From positions 2,401,939-2,465,938 of the forward strand of contig VZRN01011464.1 of assembly GCA_013397935.1 (NCBI GenBank): a DNA stretch of 64,000 nt, given 5' to 3'. Each line of letters starts with the position of its first letter. The stretch's first letter is position 1. This document shows, in pieces, positions 1 to 13,558 of the stretch. The notes under the pieces are model-generated. The model had not been told where the DNA came from. It made no database searches and worked only from the letters and a program-made list of their open reading frames with translations. This stretch comes from Dasyornis broadbenti. Its lineage: Eukaryota > Chordata > Aves > Passeriformes > Dasyornithidae. The translations under genes were made by a program, and so were the position numbers.

Positions 1-3000
1 AAAAGTCATACATATTATCCTAGATATCAAAACTACTGATCACCAAAAATATTTTTTTTAAAAACTGAGAACTATGATTAAACTTTCTTTTGATACAAAT
101 AGAAAAAAAGTGACAGTTTTGTGTCCAGTGCCAAGTTTCACCTGACATTCTCACTGGAATTTGTGTAACTTTCCAACTACAGACTACACAACTTCGATTT
201 TCTTTCCACTCCCTAAAGTACTGTCAGTTATATGCATCTGATCCTCACTCTAGGAACACAGAACCTTATGTCAAAGAACAACTACACTAAGAGAAGTTAT
301 CCTTAGAAAATATTGCAACTGTTCAATCTCTAATACACAATTAATTTGTGCAAGAAAATCATGAGGCTAGTTTCAGGGGGTAAAAAATTCTACCTGAAAT
401 GTACTGCATTGAAAGTTCTCACTGAGACGAAAGCTAAATTCACCCCTTCAACAAAAAAAAAAAAAAAAGGTAGTCCTACAGCTCTATAAACTTGTCCCAG
501 AATGCAGAGCACAAGTTAAACAATGTCAGTTCCTAGCCAGAAGTAAATATTAAGTAGGGTTTCCGGAATAAATGTGTAAATCTTACTGGCTCTGCCTTTA
601 CATTTTTAAAACAGCACATATGTTTATATTCTGACCTTTGTACATTTCCCAAATGAAAACAAAAACTTGTAAGTAATACTTTTCAGCAATAACCAGGCTC
701 CCATTACTTTCCGAGTGTCAGTCACAGTCAGGTAACTGCTCCAAATGTCACAGCAATTATATTTCTATACTTGATATTTACAAAGAAAGAGTGTTGTTCC
801 ACATAACCTGGCCTGTCAATTTGAAATTGGTTTCAGCACAAACCATTCAAACACTGGAAACAAGCAAGGACAATTTCATTTTGCAATTGATATATCAATT
901 CCTTAACAAAAGGAAAAACTGAATGTGCTCCACACTTTTCAATTGAATTTAACAATGAGAAAAGCCTCAAAGGAAAGAAGTTTCTAGTAATTTGTGAAAA
1001 AAGCTGATCTCAAACTAGTACCTATCATGAAGGACAGGTCACATAAATTCAGTCTTGGCCTGCCAACTGATCAGTGCTAGACACTCTCAACGTCAGTACT
1101 AAATGGCTCTGAACCAGACACTCAGGTGCTGCCTCCACCTGAACACTGCAGTGCACCTTTAGGAATCCACTTCTTCCTGAATCAGACCCAATGTTGCATG
1201 GCTACAATACATACTCCATGCCATACATTCACTGCCTCTTTCAGGCCATCAAGCTGGATAAGTTTGTTTTCATCCCAGCTGAACTGAACCCATACCAAAC
1301 AACAAGAGTGCTGAAATAAATTCACACTATGATTTTAAAACACAAAAAAGGCAAGTGCCAGTTTGTATGTTCAGAGCTGTGTAGTCAGTTTTGTTAGTTC
1401 TTCACAAGCAGCTGTAATAGCTTCAGCAAATTAAACATCAAAACTTAAAAAAAATAAAGAAAGAAATTCACTGAAAAGGACATTACAACAAATGGTAAAT
1501 ATGAGACATCAGATTGCAATGTACTGACCACAAACACAAATGATAACTGCTTTCTCAGAAGTTCAACATATCTTAGAAAGCACAGAAAACTCTAGGCTCA
1601 TAATAGTTTCTTCTATGCAAAAATAGTTTTGCTTAGTGGTTGAATTTACCCATGGTAATGGAATGATGCCCTGCTTGTGCCCATGCCAGCGGATGCCTCT
1701 AGGAATGCCCACTGGGACAGCTCCCTCCTGAGGGGTGGGACCATAGGCCAGCTCCCGAAAAAGGGACCTTGGGTCTGCCACCTCCAAGCTAGAAGACGTA
1801 ATAAATGGCCTGCTTCATTAGCAAGAAGCACTAATACTCCCCTTAACCTGTAGGATTGAAGGATATGTCTTTCTGAAGTTCATTTGTATGTTTAGTTTTG
1901 ATTCTGTCAAGGATCCAGATGCTATAGCGGCAGAATTCTTCCAAAGTTAGACATAAAAGCATTTTTCTAACATGAAAAATCAAATATCAGTAAGTATCCA
2001 ATGAGGTACAGGATGACACCAAGATGACTACAATGATCTGGATCCAAGAGTACTTTTCTCCTCATCTGAAAGGCCTATACATCCACCTGACATTAGCTCA
2101 GTCCCAGATGGTTTTATATTATCTGGTGTTAAAGCTATAAAGACAGTGAGTGTCATGCTAGAATTGCAAATATTCACCTGCCTCCTTTCGATTGAGAAGG
2201 GTGATCACACATATTTCTGTGATTTATCTCCAATTACTGTAAAATGGTACTGCAAATAATACTTTATCTCAAAACAAGGAAAAAGGATCCTAGCTCCTGA
2301 TTGAGCTTCTGGATGAAGAGCAGATCAAGCAGATCAAGCAACCTTCTAATTTCACATACCGGGGAAAAAAAAGAAGGAAAACAAATCACTTCATACCCTC
2401 TTAACAGCAACAAAAGGCGAAAACCAGAAACTGTTCTTACTGTCTTTTACTGTGACCTACCACCATTTGTTTCTTTTTGTTGATGGGTTTTTCTTCTTTT
2501 TTGTTTTTTATTCCAGTGCATGAGAAAGATCCTTCAGCCAAAAAAAAAGGTTGAGATGAAAGTAGGTTGCAACTCATTGCTGTACTTTTGTGCTTCATAT
2601 AACCTTCCCAGGAAAACTCTTTGATGGAAATGGAACAATGACATCCAATTTTGGCAGTAGCATGAAACTCAGGTCTTTCTAGCAGTATTGTTGAGAAACT
2701 CCTCAAACTCCCCAAAACAAAGTCAGAGAAGAGGACAAACATCTACAAATTTGCATGGAAAGCATAACTTTCTCTTACAAGCTCAAACTGTTCTTGTTCT
2801 TTGATTAGATTTCCCAAGATCACAAGACTTCCCAGTCTCCCTATACCTCCCAAATCCTGTATTCGTGCTTAATGAAATAATTTGAAGGGTGGACTTGAAG
2901 AAAGTATGACATTGTTCCTCTTCTTTTTGCAATTTTTTTTGAGGCCATGAAGTGAAATAATTACAGGTGAGCCATGTTCATATGACAATATATTCCGGAT

Positions 3001-6000
3001 AGACAGAAAACTAGGGTGCACTTAAATCAGAGACTCCATTTTATTCCTGATACTAAGAAGGCAAAACCAGAAGAACAAGTTACTTCTTTTCGCAAGGTGG
3101 ATAATGGAAATGAATCTACATCTACTCCCACCTCAACTGCCAGTAGCAGCTACATTCCAATAGAAGGGGAAAACTGACAGATTCGCAAGGGAGACATGCA
3201 AAAAATTACTGCAGATAAATTTTTTAACAAGAATTGAAGTTAGTAGGATCTAAGAATAAATAACCATCTATCTTCTTTCAAACCAATTTTTAGTATGTGC
3301 ATTAGGTGTTAAACAGTATTTCCTGTAGGCTGAAGGAACAGGAAGGAAGGCAGGCTGTTAACTTCATATTTAAATTACCTCACAGAAGCTTAAATATTGT
3401 AGTGGTGAAGACTAGATCAAGGTTTCTCATGTTTAGGCTACCCATTAAAAACCAGTAGAGAAGGATAAATTGACAACTAAAAGATGGCTTTTAGAGAAAG
3501 ATGCCTGAATGTTAATCAAAGGTATTGAACGAAATGGCTGGAAAGAAAAAGCACTACGTATTCAAAACTGGAAAAGAAAAACCCCAAAAATAGAACTAAA
3601 GATAAAATGATGACTGGGTCTAATACTAAAGAGACTCATAAAGAAACAGATCAATAAAGCTATGGGATCCTAACTTCTCAATTTCAGAAGAAATTAGGCA
3701 TAACTGGGGAAAAAAATTAAACTTCTCCCTCTAATGTTTAATATCATCAATTATTAAGAATATACAATTTTCAAAATCCTTTCATGATGGAAATATGAGT
3801 TTATTACAATGATAGAAAACATTTTGTTTGAAGCCTTAATAAAATTTTAATATATGTCTATGGCACATATAATTGTTTCTGATTGCAAGTGTGATGAGTA
3901 TGACAAACACTGTTTTGGAAAAGAACAAGAAATTTCAGGACAATTTCGGCCCTCTATTAGATAAAGTTTTTGTCATATTAACTATTGTTAATACCAGAGG
4001 AATACTTAAACACATTTACTAGCTTCTAGACATTTATTACCAAAATATTAAATAGTAAAATTTCCCGATCAACACTTATTTCAAGGACTGTGATATTAGT
4101 CTGCATTTTTTAGCAAAGGCAGTTACTGGCCCAAAGATGGAGTTCTTTAGCATCAATGAAAAGTGTGACAGCTTCAGAGAGAGGATCTAAAAGGGAACAA
4201 TTTCAGTGGTTAAAAAAAAAAAAAAAAAGGGAAACAAATTAGAAGGACCAGATCAGTGCATTGACAATTTATATTCATATGTGAGGTCATCCGAAAAAAG
4301 GCCATAGCAAAGCTGTCATGGACAGCTTGAGTTCACTTTAACCCATATTCTGCAACACTTGCAATGCCTTATAACTCATAGCAATGAATTTTGGTTTTCA
4401 CACTAGCATTACAAACTATCATTAAAATCAGAATGGGAAAACACACCAAACCTTCTAGCCTGTGTTCTCAGGCAGGCAAGTCTGAGTGCTTACGCTTGGT
4501 TCCAGCTTGTGTTCATCCCAACACTGAGAATTCAGTACACCTTTTATTTATAGTCTACACTGAGGTTTTGCAAGGAATGGTTTCTTTCCAGTGTTGGGCA
4601 CGGATTTCTTTTCTTCCTATCTGGTATGCTTTACAATAGACATGTCTACTAAAAAGTTATAATATGAAAACACTAGCACTATTTATAAAAACATGTTTGA
4701 CATCTGCATCACAGGGACTCAGAAGGGATTGATGCTGTTATAAAAATCTTTATACAAGCAGGATGGTATCTGGAACGCTTGAGCAGGAAAGATCAGGTTA
4801 CTTCTCCTTTCAAAATCTATTTTATACAGCAATTTTCTAGACCCTCCATTAAGGAAGTCCTCATAGTATTTACTAATTGTCCCTTTTAGCCCAGCTTTAC
4901 AAAAACCACTTTAGTCATATAACTGGAACAGGATGTCTAAGAAAGCTGTTCTCATTAGCAGCCTTTACCTGCTCAACCTCTCAGCTTCAAATTCTTGCTC
5001 TGATGATTTTTTTCTTAATCTCATTAACAGAGTAATTTAAGAATCAAACACAAGTGAAAAACACTTTCTGTTGTTACAGCATGCTTTTTACCACTTTACC
5101 TTCCATTATCCAGAGGGTTATAGCACAATAAGGCAAGGCTGACTAAATTAAAATTTGGATTTTTTTTTTTTATTGTTCTATTCTTCATAATTCCCTTATT
5201 TTATCTGTGGTCCACAAATTACTTTTCTGAGTAGCAAAAGGATACTGTTTATGGAAAGGAGGGTAAACTGCCATATGGCTGTTGTACAGCTCATTCTGAG
5301 GATACCTTTTACCTACAATCTGCATTTTACTCCTATGCACTTCAGGCACCCTTGCCTGACTCCATCCCCCTTCATTTCAGACCTCCCATGGTTTTGTATG
5401 ACATGGTATCATTTAAAATGCTGAATGAGGCACTGGACATTTGATTAACATAATCTTTTTGATGCAACCCCCAAACTGTATGTCTTCTGCATTACTTGCT
5501 GCATTGATTTAAATCTGGATTTGTGTATTACGCTGCCTAGAAACTGCAAATAGAAATTCTGTGTGAGTACTTCTGCTATTTTTATCACCAAGTGCACAAA
5601 AGCTTGAAACAGAGCTCTTCAAATTTTTTAATGAAGAAACAAATTGACAAACATGATGCCTTTCTACAAGGAAAAGTGTAATAACACTTTTAGAAATAAT
5701 GTTAGTCAATTAGAAAAGTGAAAAAATGAAGACAAAACAAAGCACACTCAAAGCCAAATTTCACCCTCTTCAACAAAGTCTTGTTTAGTACGAGTGAAAC
5801 TGATCTACAGACCAAAAAACGTATTCAATAAAGAACAAGATTAAATAAAGCCCCAAGTTTGTAAATACTTGTCATGATCAAAACATCCTTTTCAGTTCCA
5901 TGCAGTAAATGGGTTATCCTTCCTACCCAGCACATGGAAGGGTTAGCCTAAAAGGGTTCCCTGAAAAGATAAGGGGTTTCAGTATAAAATCCCTGTATAA

Positions 6001-9000
6001 AGGTATCTAGACTTATCAGTATCATCATCAAATGTCCCAAAGAAAAGGAAAAAAATGTGTATATTTCCTTCAGAATTCTCATAAGACTGCTTTCAAACAA
6101 TATCATAATTGATGTATGTCTACTTATAGACAAGCTTATTTCTTTTAACAGGTTTATCTAGCATGTAGTAATAAACGTATACATAGATTTCGTCTTTTAT
6201 GCACCCACATCCATAAAACAACCCACAATATCAAACAGATGATGTGATAAATGTATTATCCCTAGTAAAATTATCTCTTCTTCTAATTTATATATGTCAA
6301 GACCTATTCCAGCAGCAAAGAACACTCAGCCATTTTAAAGGCTGTTTTTCTCAAACTCTTCTCCCTCCTTCATTCACTTTTTAAAAATCGCTCGCCTTTT
6401 TGAAGCACAGGCCTTCTTTATAATTACATTCTCTTGAAGCTCATAATAGAAGCTCAGACCTGGGGTGGGAATATTCTACAGCATGACTTTAAGACATTTC
6501 ATTAAGATAATAGTTGGTGAAATGACCAGTGTCACTTGTATAAAGCATTAAAGAAACGGACATTTCACCATATTTATGTACTGCTCAATGTTTCATTTCA
6601 TCAGCAGCATCAAAACCATCTTAGCTCTCTCTGAAGATGGCAGCTGTACCCATGCACCTAATGACTTTCTTGATGATGACCGCTACTGTTATTTTTTAAA
6701 ACAGAAAATGGCTGAAAACAATCTGCATTCTCCATAAAAAAACTTAAGCTGAAACTTCTATTAAAATGCAAGTGTTATGAGGCTCCAGACACGGTAATAT
6801 GAGAGATGACAGTGTCAAAACATTTAAAAGATCTCTCAGCATCTGATGATCAAGTTCACCTTCATGCAATGCATTGACCACTGATTTTAATTATGTTCAC
6901 GTTTATGCTCTTCTGAAATACATCTATAAGCCAAACAGAATTTCAATAGAAAATTCAGGACATAAATCTGGGAGAGCACAGCTATATCTGGGTAGAAAAA
7001 TACGGACAGAGAATTTGAGGTGCTCTCTCTCCCTCACATTTGCTGTCTCTTCTTTTATCTTTCTCCCCTTAATTTAGTTCTGTCTCTCCTCCTTCCTCTT
7101 GTTTTCACCTTTGTATTTTCCTTACCACACACAGACCTCTTTTCTACCTCTGTGTCCTGCCTTCCACCTTGCCTTCTTATTTCTTTCATCACTGTCCCAG
7201 CAAATGAAATTTCCCAATCTAGAAGTCATCTTTGATATTTGAAAACCAGAAATGGGGCAGCAGGCTGTACCTTGATTAATCTGTACCTAAAAGTGTGATT
7301 TCCAAACCATATGTTTCAGATTTACAGGAGCAGCTAAGGCCAATAATTCTGCAGAGATTTGACTCTTTAGGTAGATTTCCTGCGGACTGATGGAACTGGA
7401 CAGAACTAGAGAACATAATGCAATACTTTTGCATAACAGACTTGGGATAAACCATGAGATATACATGTATTAAACCAAGCTTAACTTCCTGACAGATGTA
7501 TGAAGCACCTCTGTGCAGGTTACAAACCTGGGTCATTATGTTGTAGGAGTACATTCTAAAAACATGCATTCCCTTAGTGTTCAGAGATGAATCTTTATTC
7601 TATTCACCAAACAGGGAAATAAGTTGTCTTTTCCATTCACTTAAATGCATAAACAGGAGTAAATACAGGGAAAAAATACAAAGTTTCTTTGTGAAACTGA
7701 AATGAAGTCAGCAAATGACAAAATACTTCTAGAGAGTTCCTGAGGAAGCAAGTTTTCCTTTGAAACAGACATGATACAAGCAAGAAAGAGAGTGTTGGTG
7801 TGCAAATGTTAGCACTGACACTGATTATAGGTTCTACTTCATAATGCAAACACTACAAACCCATGCCAGCAAAATTTTATGTCTTCTTATATGTGCTGGA
7901 TTAATGCTATTCCCTTTTTCCAAGCTGAATAGCCAGCCAAAATCATCTCTAACTTTTTTCCTTAGCAAAAAAGAAGCTGAAGACAAATTCAAATATTTTT
8001 GGTGTAATTCTACTATTTTTCTGCCTGTAGGTCTTCGTAATTTTCTCCTGCTCCCTTCAGTACACAAACTTTAACAAAATACGAACCAGCAGAGACTCCA
8101 CTCATGCATGCTTAATTTTGAGAAGGGATGCATAAATACTTTTGAGTGGAGGCTGCTATAATTTCAACTAAATTTTTAATATAAACATACTCTTAAAAAA
8201 AATTGTTATGGCAAAAGTATTTTTTTCATCTACAATCTCAAGTAGATGCATATCTAAGAGGGAACCATACTCCTTACTACAAAGGCTACTAAATGATACA
8301 TATTACAAGTTCATATTTCTAGTTGCTTATAATTTTGTCAAACTAAGTTTTTCAATGGCAAATCTCTCAACTTGAATAAAACACTTGTGTCAGATCAGGG
8401 AATTAAAAAAAAAAAACCACAAACAACTGCCAACTTGCTCAGGTTTACTGGTTTACTTTCTACATTAACTGTTAGCAGAAAGAAAATATTTCGGCTTGCT
8501 TCTGTCTAGAAACCATTATTTTTAATATCTGCATTATTCTGAATATTTATAGCAAGGATAGAAGGCTCTGTGGTTTTGTGACTGTGTACACCAGTAGAGA
8601 AGAGCAGCCATTAGCCAACCCCTGACCAAGGCTAGGCACCCAACTGGACCAGCAAGGCACCCAATTCACACAGCTGGAATTCTTTTCCCTCCCAGAATCC
8701 GTCTTCTTCCCAAACACCCACCTTGAAGAGTCTCTTTATGCATGTTATTCTCTGAATGACAGTAGGCAGAGTCTAGAAAAGTGCAAGGGGATACAGCCCA
8801 AAGCCTTGCCAAGGAGTGCTCCAACAATGCCATGCACACACGCTCACAAGGGACCAGTCGGTGGCTGGAAACTTCTCTTCAAAATTGCATCCACCATAAG
8901 GCTGCTCCAGCCTGGGTCTGATTGGGTTTATCCTTATAATCATACAAATAATGTTTTATTTCTTTCTGTATTTCAAAAAGTGACTGTAGAAGTAATTAAA

Positions 9001-12000
9001 ACTTCATTTCTAAGGTTGGCTAAGCACATTAGTAGATGCTTGGAAAGCTCTGAAGACGATAGTGCTTTGAGCCACCACTCATCATACCCCAGATTTTAGG
9101 TTGAATATATACACTTGTAAGAAAATCACATGTTTTTCTATAAGGCCCTTGATTTAATGATATCCCACTACAAACTATATGTATTTCTGTATTGCCCCCT
9201 TGCTCTTACTGACTCCTTCCACTGCTCTGATCTGCCTGTTATCTACACAGGACAGACCCACAGGAAATTTGCAAACTAATCACTGCTTTCTGGTTTTCTT
9301 TAATTTCGGGAACAAAACCATAAATAAGCTTAATGGAACTGGTGAAGTACCATTTAACACGACAAAGCTGGCACAAATGTAGCTGTGTGCACTTTTTTCT
9401 GACACTCTGGTTTCTACAGTTTACCTATGATTTCAAAACATCTATGAACAGTACATCTGTAAAGCATTGCAGACTGAATAAGTAAACTAAAATAAAGACA
9501 TGCCTTTAAAATTGGTATTAAAGTAGAATACGTATGTTTTACCTAAACAGTGATCTCATATTATTTAGGTGCAATCAGTGGGTTAAGCTGAGATACACAC
9601 TTGCATTTTCTAGCTCAAGTTTTCAAAGAAGGAACTCAAAGCAACCAACACACCAACAGAAGCACACGGGGGAGGAGAGGGACAGCTGTAGTATTTTCCT
9701 GTTAAAATACACCACTATCTGAGAAAGACACCAAAACAAACTGAAGTAAAACCAAACAAAAGAAAAATAAAGTAAACAGAGGCTATGTAGTGTCAAATGA
9801 TACATAGAGCACTGCAATTTTTGAGTTTAAAGAACAGTAATATTACCTCTAAAAACTCCTCTACTAATTCATATTAAGGCTAGATGAAATATGAATTTTT
9901 AACTATAGCAAATATTTTTAAACAGCTGTTACAATTTACATGGGTTATTACCCATCAAAATAAGTTGCAAATCAACATGTAAGTGGTAGCATCAAAAGTA
10001 CAGTCACTGTAAAAAGAACAAATAATTCACTGAACATTTTCAAATTTTGTAGAGTATAATAAATCTTAATATGTGCTTCAGACCTGCTAAAAGTTAGACA
10101 AATTTTCTAAAATGGGGCTAATTTTTATCTATATGTCCTATTCAGTTTGGTAATTGCTATTAGTATTAGGTGGAATTAGTTGTTGTAACTGATTAATGCT
10201 AATAAACCCGTATAGGACAATTAATTTTTAAAAACAAACAAACAAATCAACTAGAAGACCTAAAAAACAGTCCCACATTAAACCAGGTGTTCCAAAGGGG
10301 ATAATCTAAATGCTCTGAACATAAAGAATGTCATTTCTGAGGTCACCTTAACTCCAGGTGCCAATTCAAAACTATGGCACCAATACAACAAAGTTCTCTC
10401 TCCAGACAAGGTAACTGCCTTTACCTTTCTGTGATTTCTGCAGCTGAGGTAATGGACACAGCAGAGACATGAACAGAGTTAAATTCAAGGTTCACATATA
10501 ACTCTTAATCCTGAGTACAGGTTTTTTTTTTCTTTTTAACACAGCTTATGCCTCAGCTCATCATTTCTGAAACAGGATAATGCTGATGTACCTTCCAAAA
10601 TACATTTCAAGGACAAAACTAATACTGACAAAGAGTTCAACTGCAGTGCTTGTAGGTATTTAGAAACATTTGGTGGGGGGAAAAAAATAGGTTTGGAGCA
10701 TTTACTGTGAGAGCTCAACAATGCTCTGTTTGAATTAATTAAGGAATACTGTCAGTTTGACATTTCAAGTGTACTCTTTTGAAAAGAAAAGATAGCACCA
10801 CCAGGTCTGACCTCCTTCACAAAGTTTTCCTTCTACATTTGCTCATCAAATTTTCAAATTTGTTGTCCTCTCCCTAAGGATGCAAACAGGACAAATTGGC
10901 TATACAGAAGAAGTTTAATCATTCATAAGGGCAATAGAAAAAAATTAAATTCAAAATATTTACCCCAAACTGAAGTTCTTAAGAACTGCTACTTCTAGAA
11001 GCAGAAAGCAAAAACGTAAAAGAAATATGCTTTTAAACTGGTATTTAAACCCATTAAACAAATATTTGAGTACAAGCCTTTATGCCTACAGTTATTAACA
11101 AAAGGCTGAGTAGATGCATTGCTATGTTACCTTAGAAGAATATATTCAGGGCAGACATAAAATTTGAATTTAAAATACACACTCCTGCACAATGCACACA
11201 AAACACAAGCACACTATTGGTAATCACCTACTATGAGTTACTTCTTATTAACCTTCACATGGCTTCACAAGTATTTTATTTTTTTGTTTCTTTTAATTAA
11301 TAATTATTTGAGCTGACAGAAATTACAAACCATAATACAATTAAACTTTCAAAATACATTAGGATTAAAAATGTGGTATTTTAAAGGGTTTTTGTCAAAC
11401 AAGTAAATCAATTAGTCAAACTAAGAGATTCTAGCATGTCCCTTAATGAGAATATTGACAATAACGGCTTTACCTCTTCTCGATCACAACAAAAAGACTG
11501 TCAAAAGAATCTTGACTACAGGTACTCATTGCAAAAGCTTAGAAAGCTTCTCAAAGCACGCTATAAGGTTACAGGTATGCAACACATGTATACTAATAAA
11601 TAAAACTACATTTCTGCACCTCCCTCCATACAACATTCCAGTTCTCCATTTACCAATGAGATCGGTGTTATAAAAATTAATGTTTGAAAAACCACATCTA
11701 GTGTTGGTGAATTAAGACAATAATTTTTTTCTTCCACATTATGACCATTTCAGTTTTCAAAGACAGCAAATTTTCAGATTTCTAGTAATCTCACATAATC
11801 AGCATTAGAGTTTAAAATTGCCACGTGAATCTGCAGAACCTGACTGACAGATTCAATTTCTCATTAAATACAGGTGGGTATAGCTGCAAAGAACAGATGA
11901 AAAGAACGGTGACTGTCTTATGGGGTAACATGAAGCATTTTGGAAATGTACCCAGTTCTTAAACGCCTACTTGTTTATCTATATTTCCTGATAAAATGCA

Positions 12001-13046
12001 TGTAACACATCATTTTAAAAACTGCACTGATATTCAACTAGCAAACAACTGCCTTCTGTACTCAGCTAAGTAAATCTACCTCCAGCATGACTCGGAGGGA
12101 TGTCTGCTTTGATGATCTGATAAGATACACTTCAACTTCAAGCTATCCTTAAAAAAAATAAGATGCTTGGATGCTTTCCTCTTCTCCATCTAACCTTACT
12201 GACTGACCCTTCAGTCAGTCTATTCATGACACAAAGACAAAGCACTATGCACCCTTCAGAGACAGCTCCTACCTGTCCCATAACCCACACCAGCAGATGG
12301 ATTGACACCGTCTCTAAATAAAGCCTGTCAGCCACACAAAGATAAGGTGTCATCAGCTGCGTGCAGATCGGTGTTAGCTTCAAACACAAAGATACTGCAT
12401 ATGTTCTTTGCTGTCATATCCACATTTGTTCCACAGGCCCTTCTACATACAGAAAATTTCACCCTGGCTTCCAGGAACAAAATGTGTTTTAAATTGTGCT
12501 CTACTTTTTAAAACACCTATAATAAGTACATCTACGCCAAACGCTTAATCAAGTGTGTGAATACAGCAACATGCCCATGAGAGGTGTTTTCTAAGTAGGC
12601 ATACCACTGCACTAATTACAGAACGCAGCTTTGCTCTCTTCTGCTCCTATAATAAGGAAACATACAGATCTTTGCTAGACTATTACAGGCTGATACGCTA
12701 CAAGCGATGCAGCTGGTGATACCTGTGAGCCAAACACCCCGCACCGCCGAACAACGGGGGGAAAGCCCGGGAGGTTAAAGTTTGCCGCGGGATACGGGAA
12801 TCCTCCCGCGGGCTCCGCTGTCTGGCGTCAGAGCAGACGGTCTGTGTCCGCGGTGCCACCGCTGCCCGTGTCCGCGCACCGAGGCCAGCGCGCTCCCGCC
12901 GCCCCCGAGAACCCCGGGGCTCCTCACACCGCGGGCGGCAGCGGGACCGGGATCCGCATCCTCCGCCGGCCACGCACCTGAGCCCGGGCGGCTGCGGGAG
13001 CCCCCCTGCTCCCACCCCCGGGCCCGGCGAGGCGGGGGAGCCTTAC
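1..13046 (-). other. PRKAR2B: PRKAR2B intron 1 (5' part)
   Basis: From the exon 1 donor to the left edge I see no PRKAR2B exon: no sequence resembling the conserved NAPVINRFTRRASV exon on the minus strand. Long first introns are usual in this gene. Content is AT-rich with A runs near 457-472 and 4211-4228 and a short perfect hairpin at 12198-12219. Open frames are short and scattered on both strands. Confidence 0.8.
12198..12219. repeat. Perfect inverted repeat, 9-base stem and 4-base loop
   Basis: actgactga, loop ccct, tcagtcagt, about 0.8 kb inside PRKAR2B intron 1. No role can be assigned and chance occurrence in a window this size is plausible. Confidence 0.85.
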
Positions 13047-13374
13047 CCGGGAACTGCTGAGGCGGCGGCGGCGGCGGCGGCTGCTCGTCCTCACCGCTCT
13101 CGGAGTCGGTCTGCATGGGCTCCTCGGCGAAGTTGACCCCGCGGGCGTCGGGGGGGCCCCGGCGCGGCGGCTGAGTGCCCCTGTCATGGCCGGTGCCAGC
13201 TTTGCGGCCGCTCGGCTCCTTCTCCGCCGCCGCCTTGGCCGTCGCCGCCTCCTCCTTGAGGCGCCCGAAGTACTGGAGGGCGAACTCCAGCAGGTCCCCG
13301 GGCTGGCTCCGCAGCACCTCTACCGTGAAGCCCTGCAGCAGCTCCGTCAGCCCCGCCGGGATGGAGATGCTCAT
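13047..13374 (-). CDS. PRKAR2B: PRKAR2B exon 1 (coding residues 1-109), PKA regulatory subunit RII-beta, partial
   Basis: RII-beta holds PKA catalytic subunits inactive until cAMP binds, and its N-terminal dimerization/docking domain binds A-kinase anchoring proteins. This exon encodes MSISIPAGLTELLQGFTVEV, LRSQPGDLLEFALQYFGRLK (the docking/dimerization helices, residues about 1-45), a linker, and the conserved VNFAEEPMQTDSESGEDEQ acidic block (about 80-98), then seven prolines and QQFP. It ends in phase 1 at CCGG|GTAAGG. The ATG has G at -3 and matches the family start. The inhibitor sequence (RRAS type) and both cAMP-binding domains are in exons beyond the left edge. The linker (about 40-78) is Ala/Glu/Arg-rich and unlike the mammalian one. 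RII-alpha is less likely, because the NFAEEPMQ-D-E block and the PIK3CG neighbour both point to RII-beta. Confidence 0.95.
13061..13081 (-). repeat. CGG/CCG trinucleotide repeat coding for poly-proline in PRKAR2B
   Basis: About seven GGC units on the plus strand read as CCG codons in PRKAR2B and give a PPPPPPP run in the linker before the exon end. Such tracts are prone to length change. Confidence 0.9.
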
Positions 13375-13406
13375 GCCGGGGCCGGCCGGGGGGGCGCAGC
13401 CCGGCC

Positions 13407-13476
13407 AGGAAAGGGGAGGGAGAGGGGAAGGGGAGAGGAGAAGGAGGAGGAGGAGGAAAGGGGAAGAAAGGAAAAA
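13407..13476. repeat. 70-base uninterrupted purine tract with G-quadruplex motif, PRKAR2B 5' region
   Basis: Every base from 13407 to 13476 is A or G on the plus strand, so pyrimidine on the PRKAR2B strand. Within it, 13413-13433 has four G runs of 3-4 with short loops (GGGG A GGG AGA GGGG AA GGGG). It starts 33 bases upstream of the ATG and runs into the assembly gap. Confidence 0.9.
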
Positions 13477-13558
13477 NNNNNNNNNNNNNNNNNNNNNNNN
13501 NNNNNNNNNNNNNNNNNNNNNNNNNNNNNNNNNNNNNNNNNNNNNNNNNNNNNNNNNN
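13477..13558. other. Assembly gap (82 N)
   Basis: Unknown bases between the purine tract and GC-rich promoter sequence. Part of the PRKAR2B 5' UTR or promoter may be missing. True length is not known. Confidence 1.

Noticed and set aside
1..12700. Further PRKAR2B exons in intron 1
   Set aside because: Scanned the minus strand for the inhibitor-site exon and cAMP-domain landmarks and found none; they must lie outside the window.
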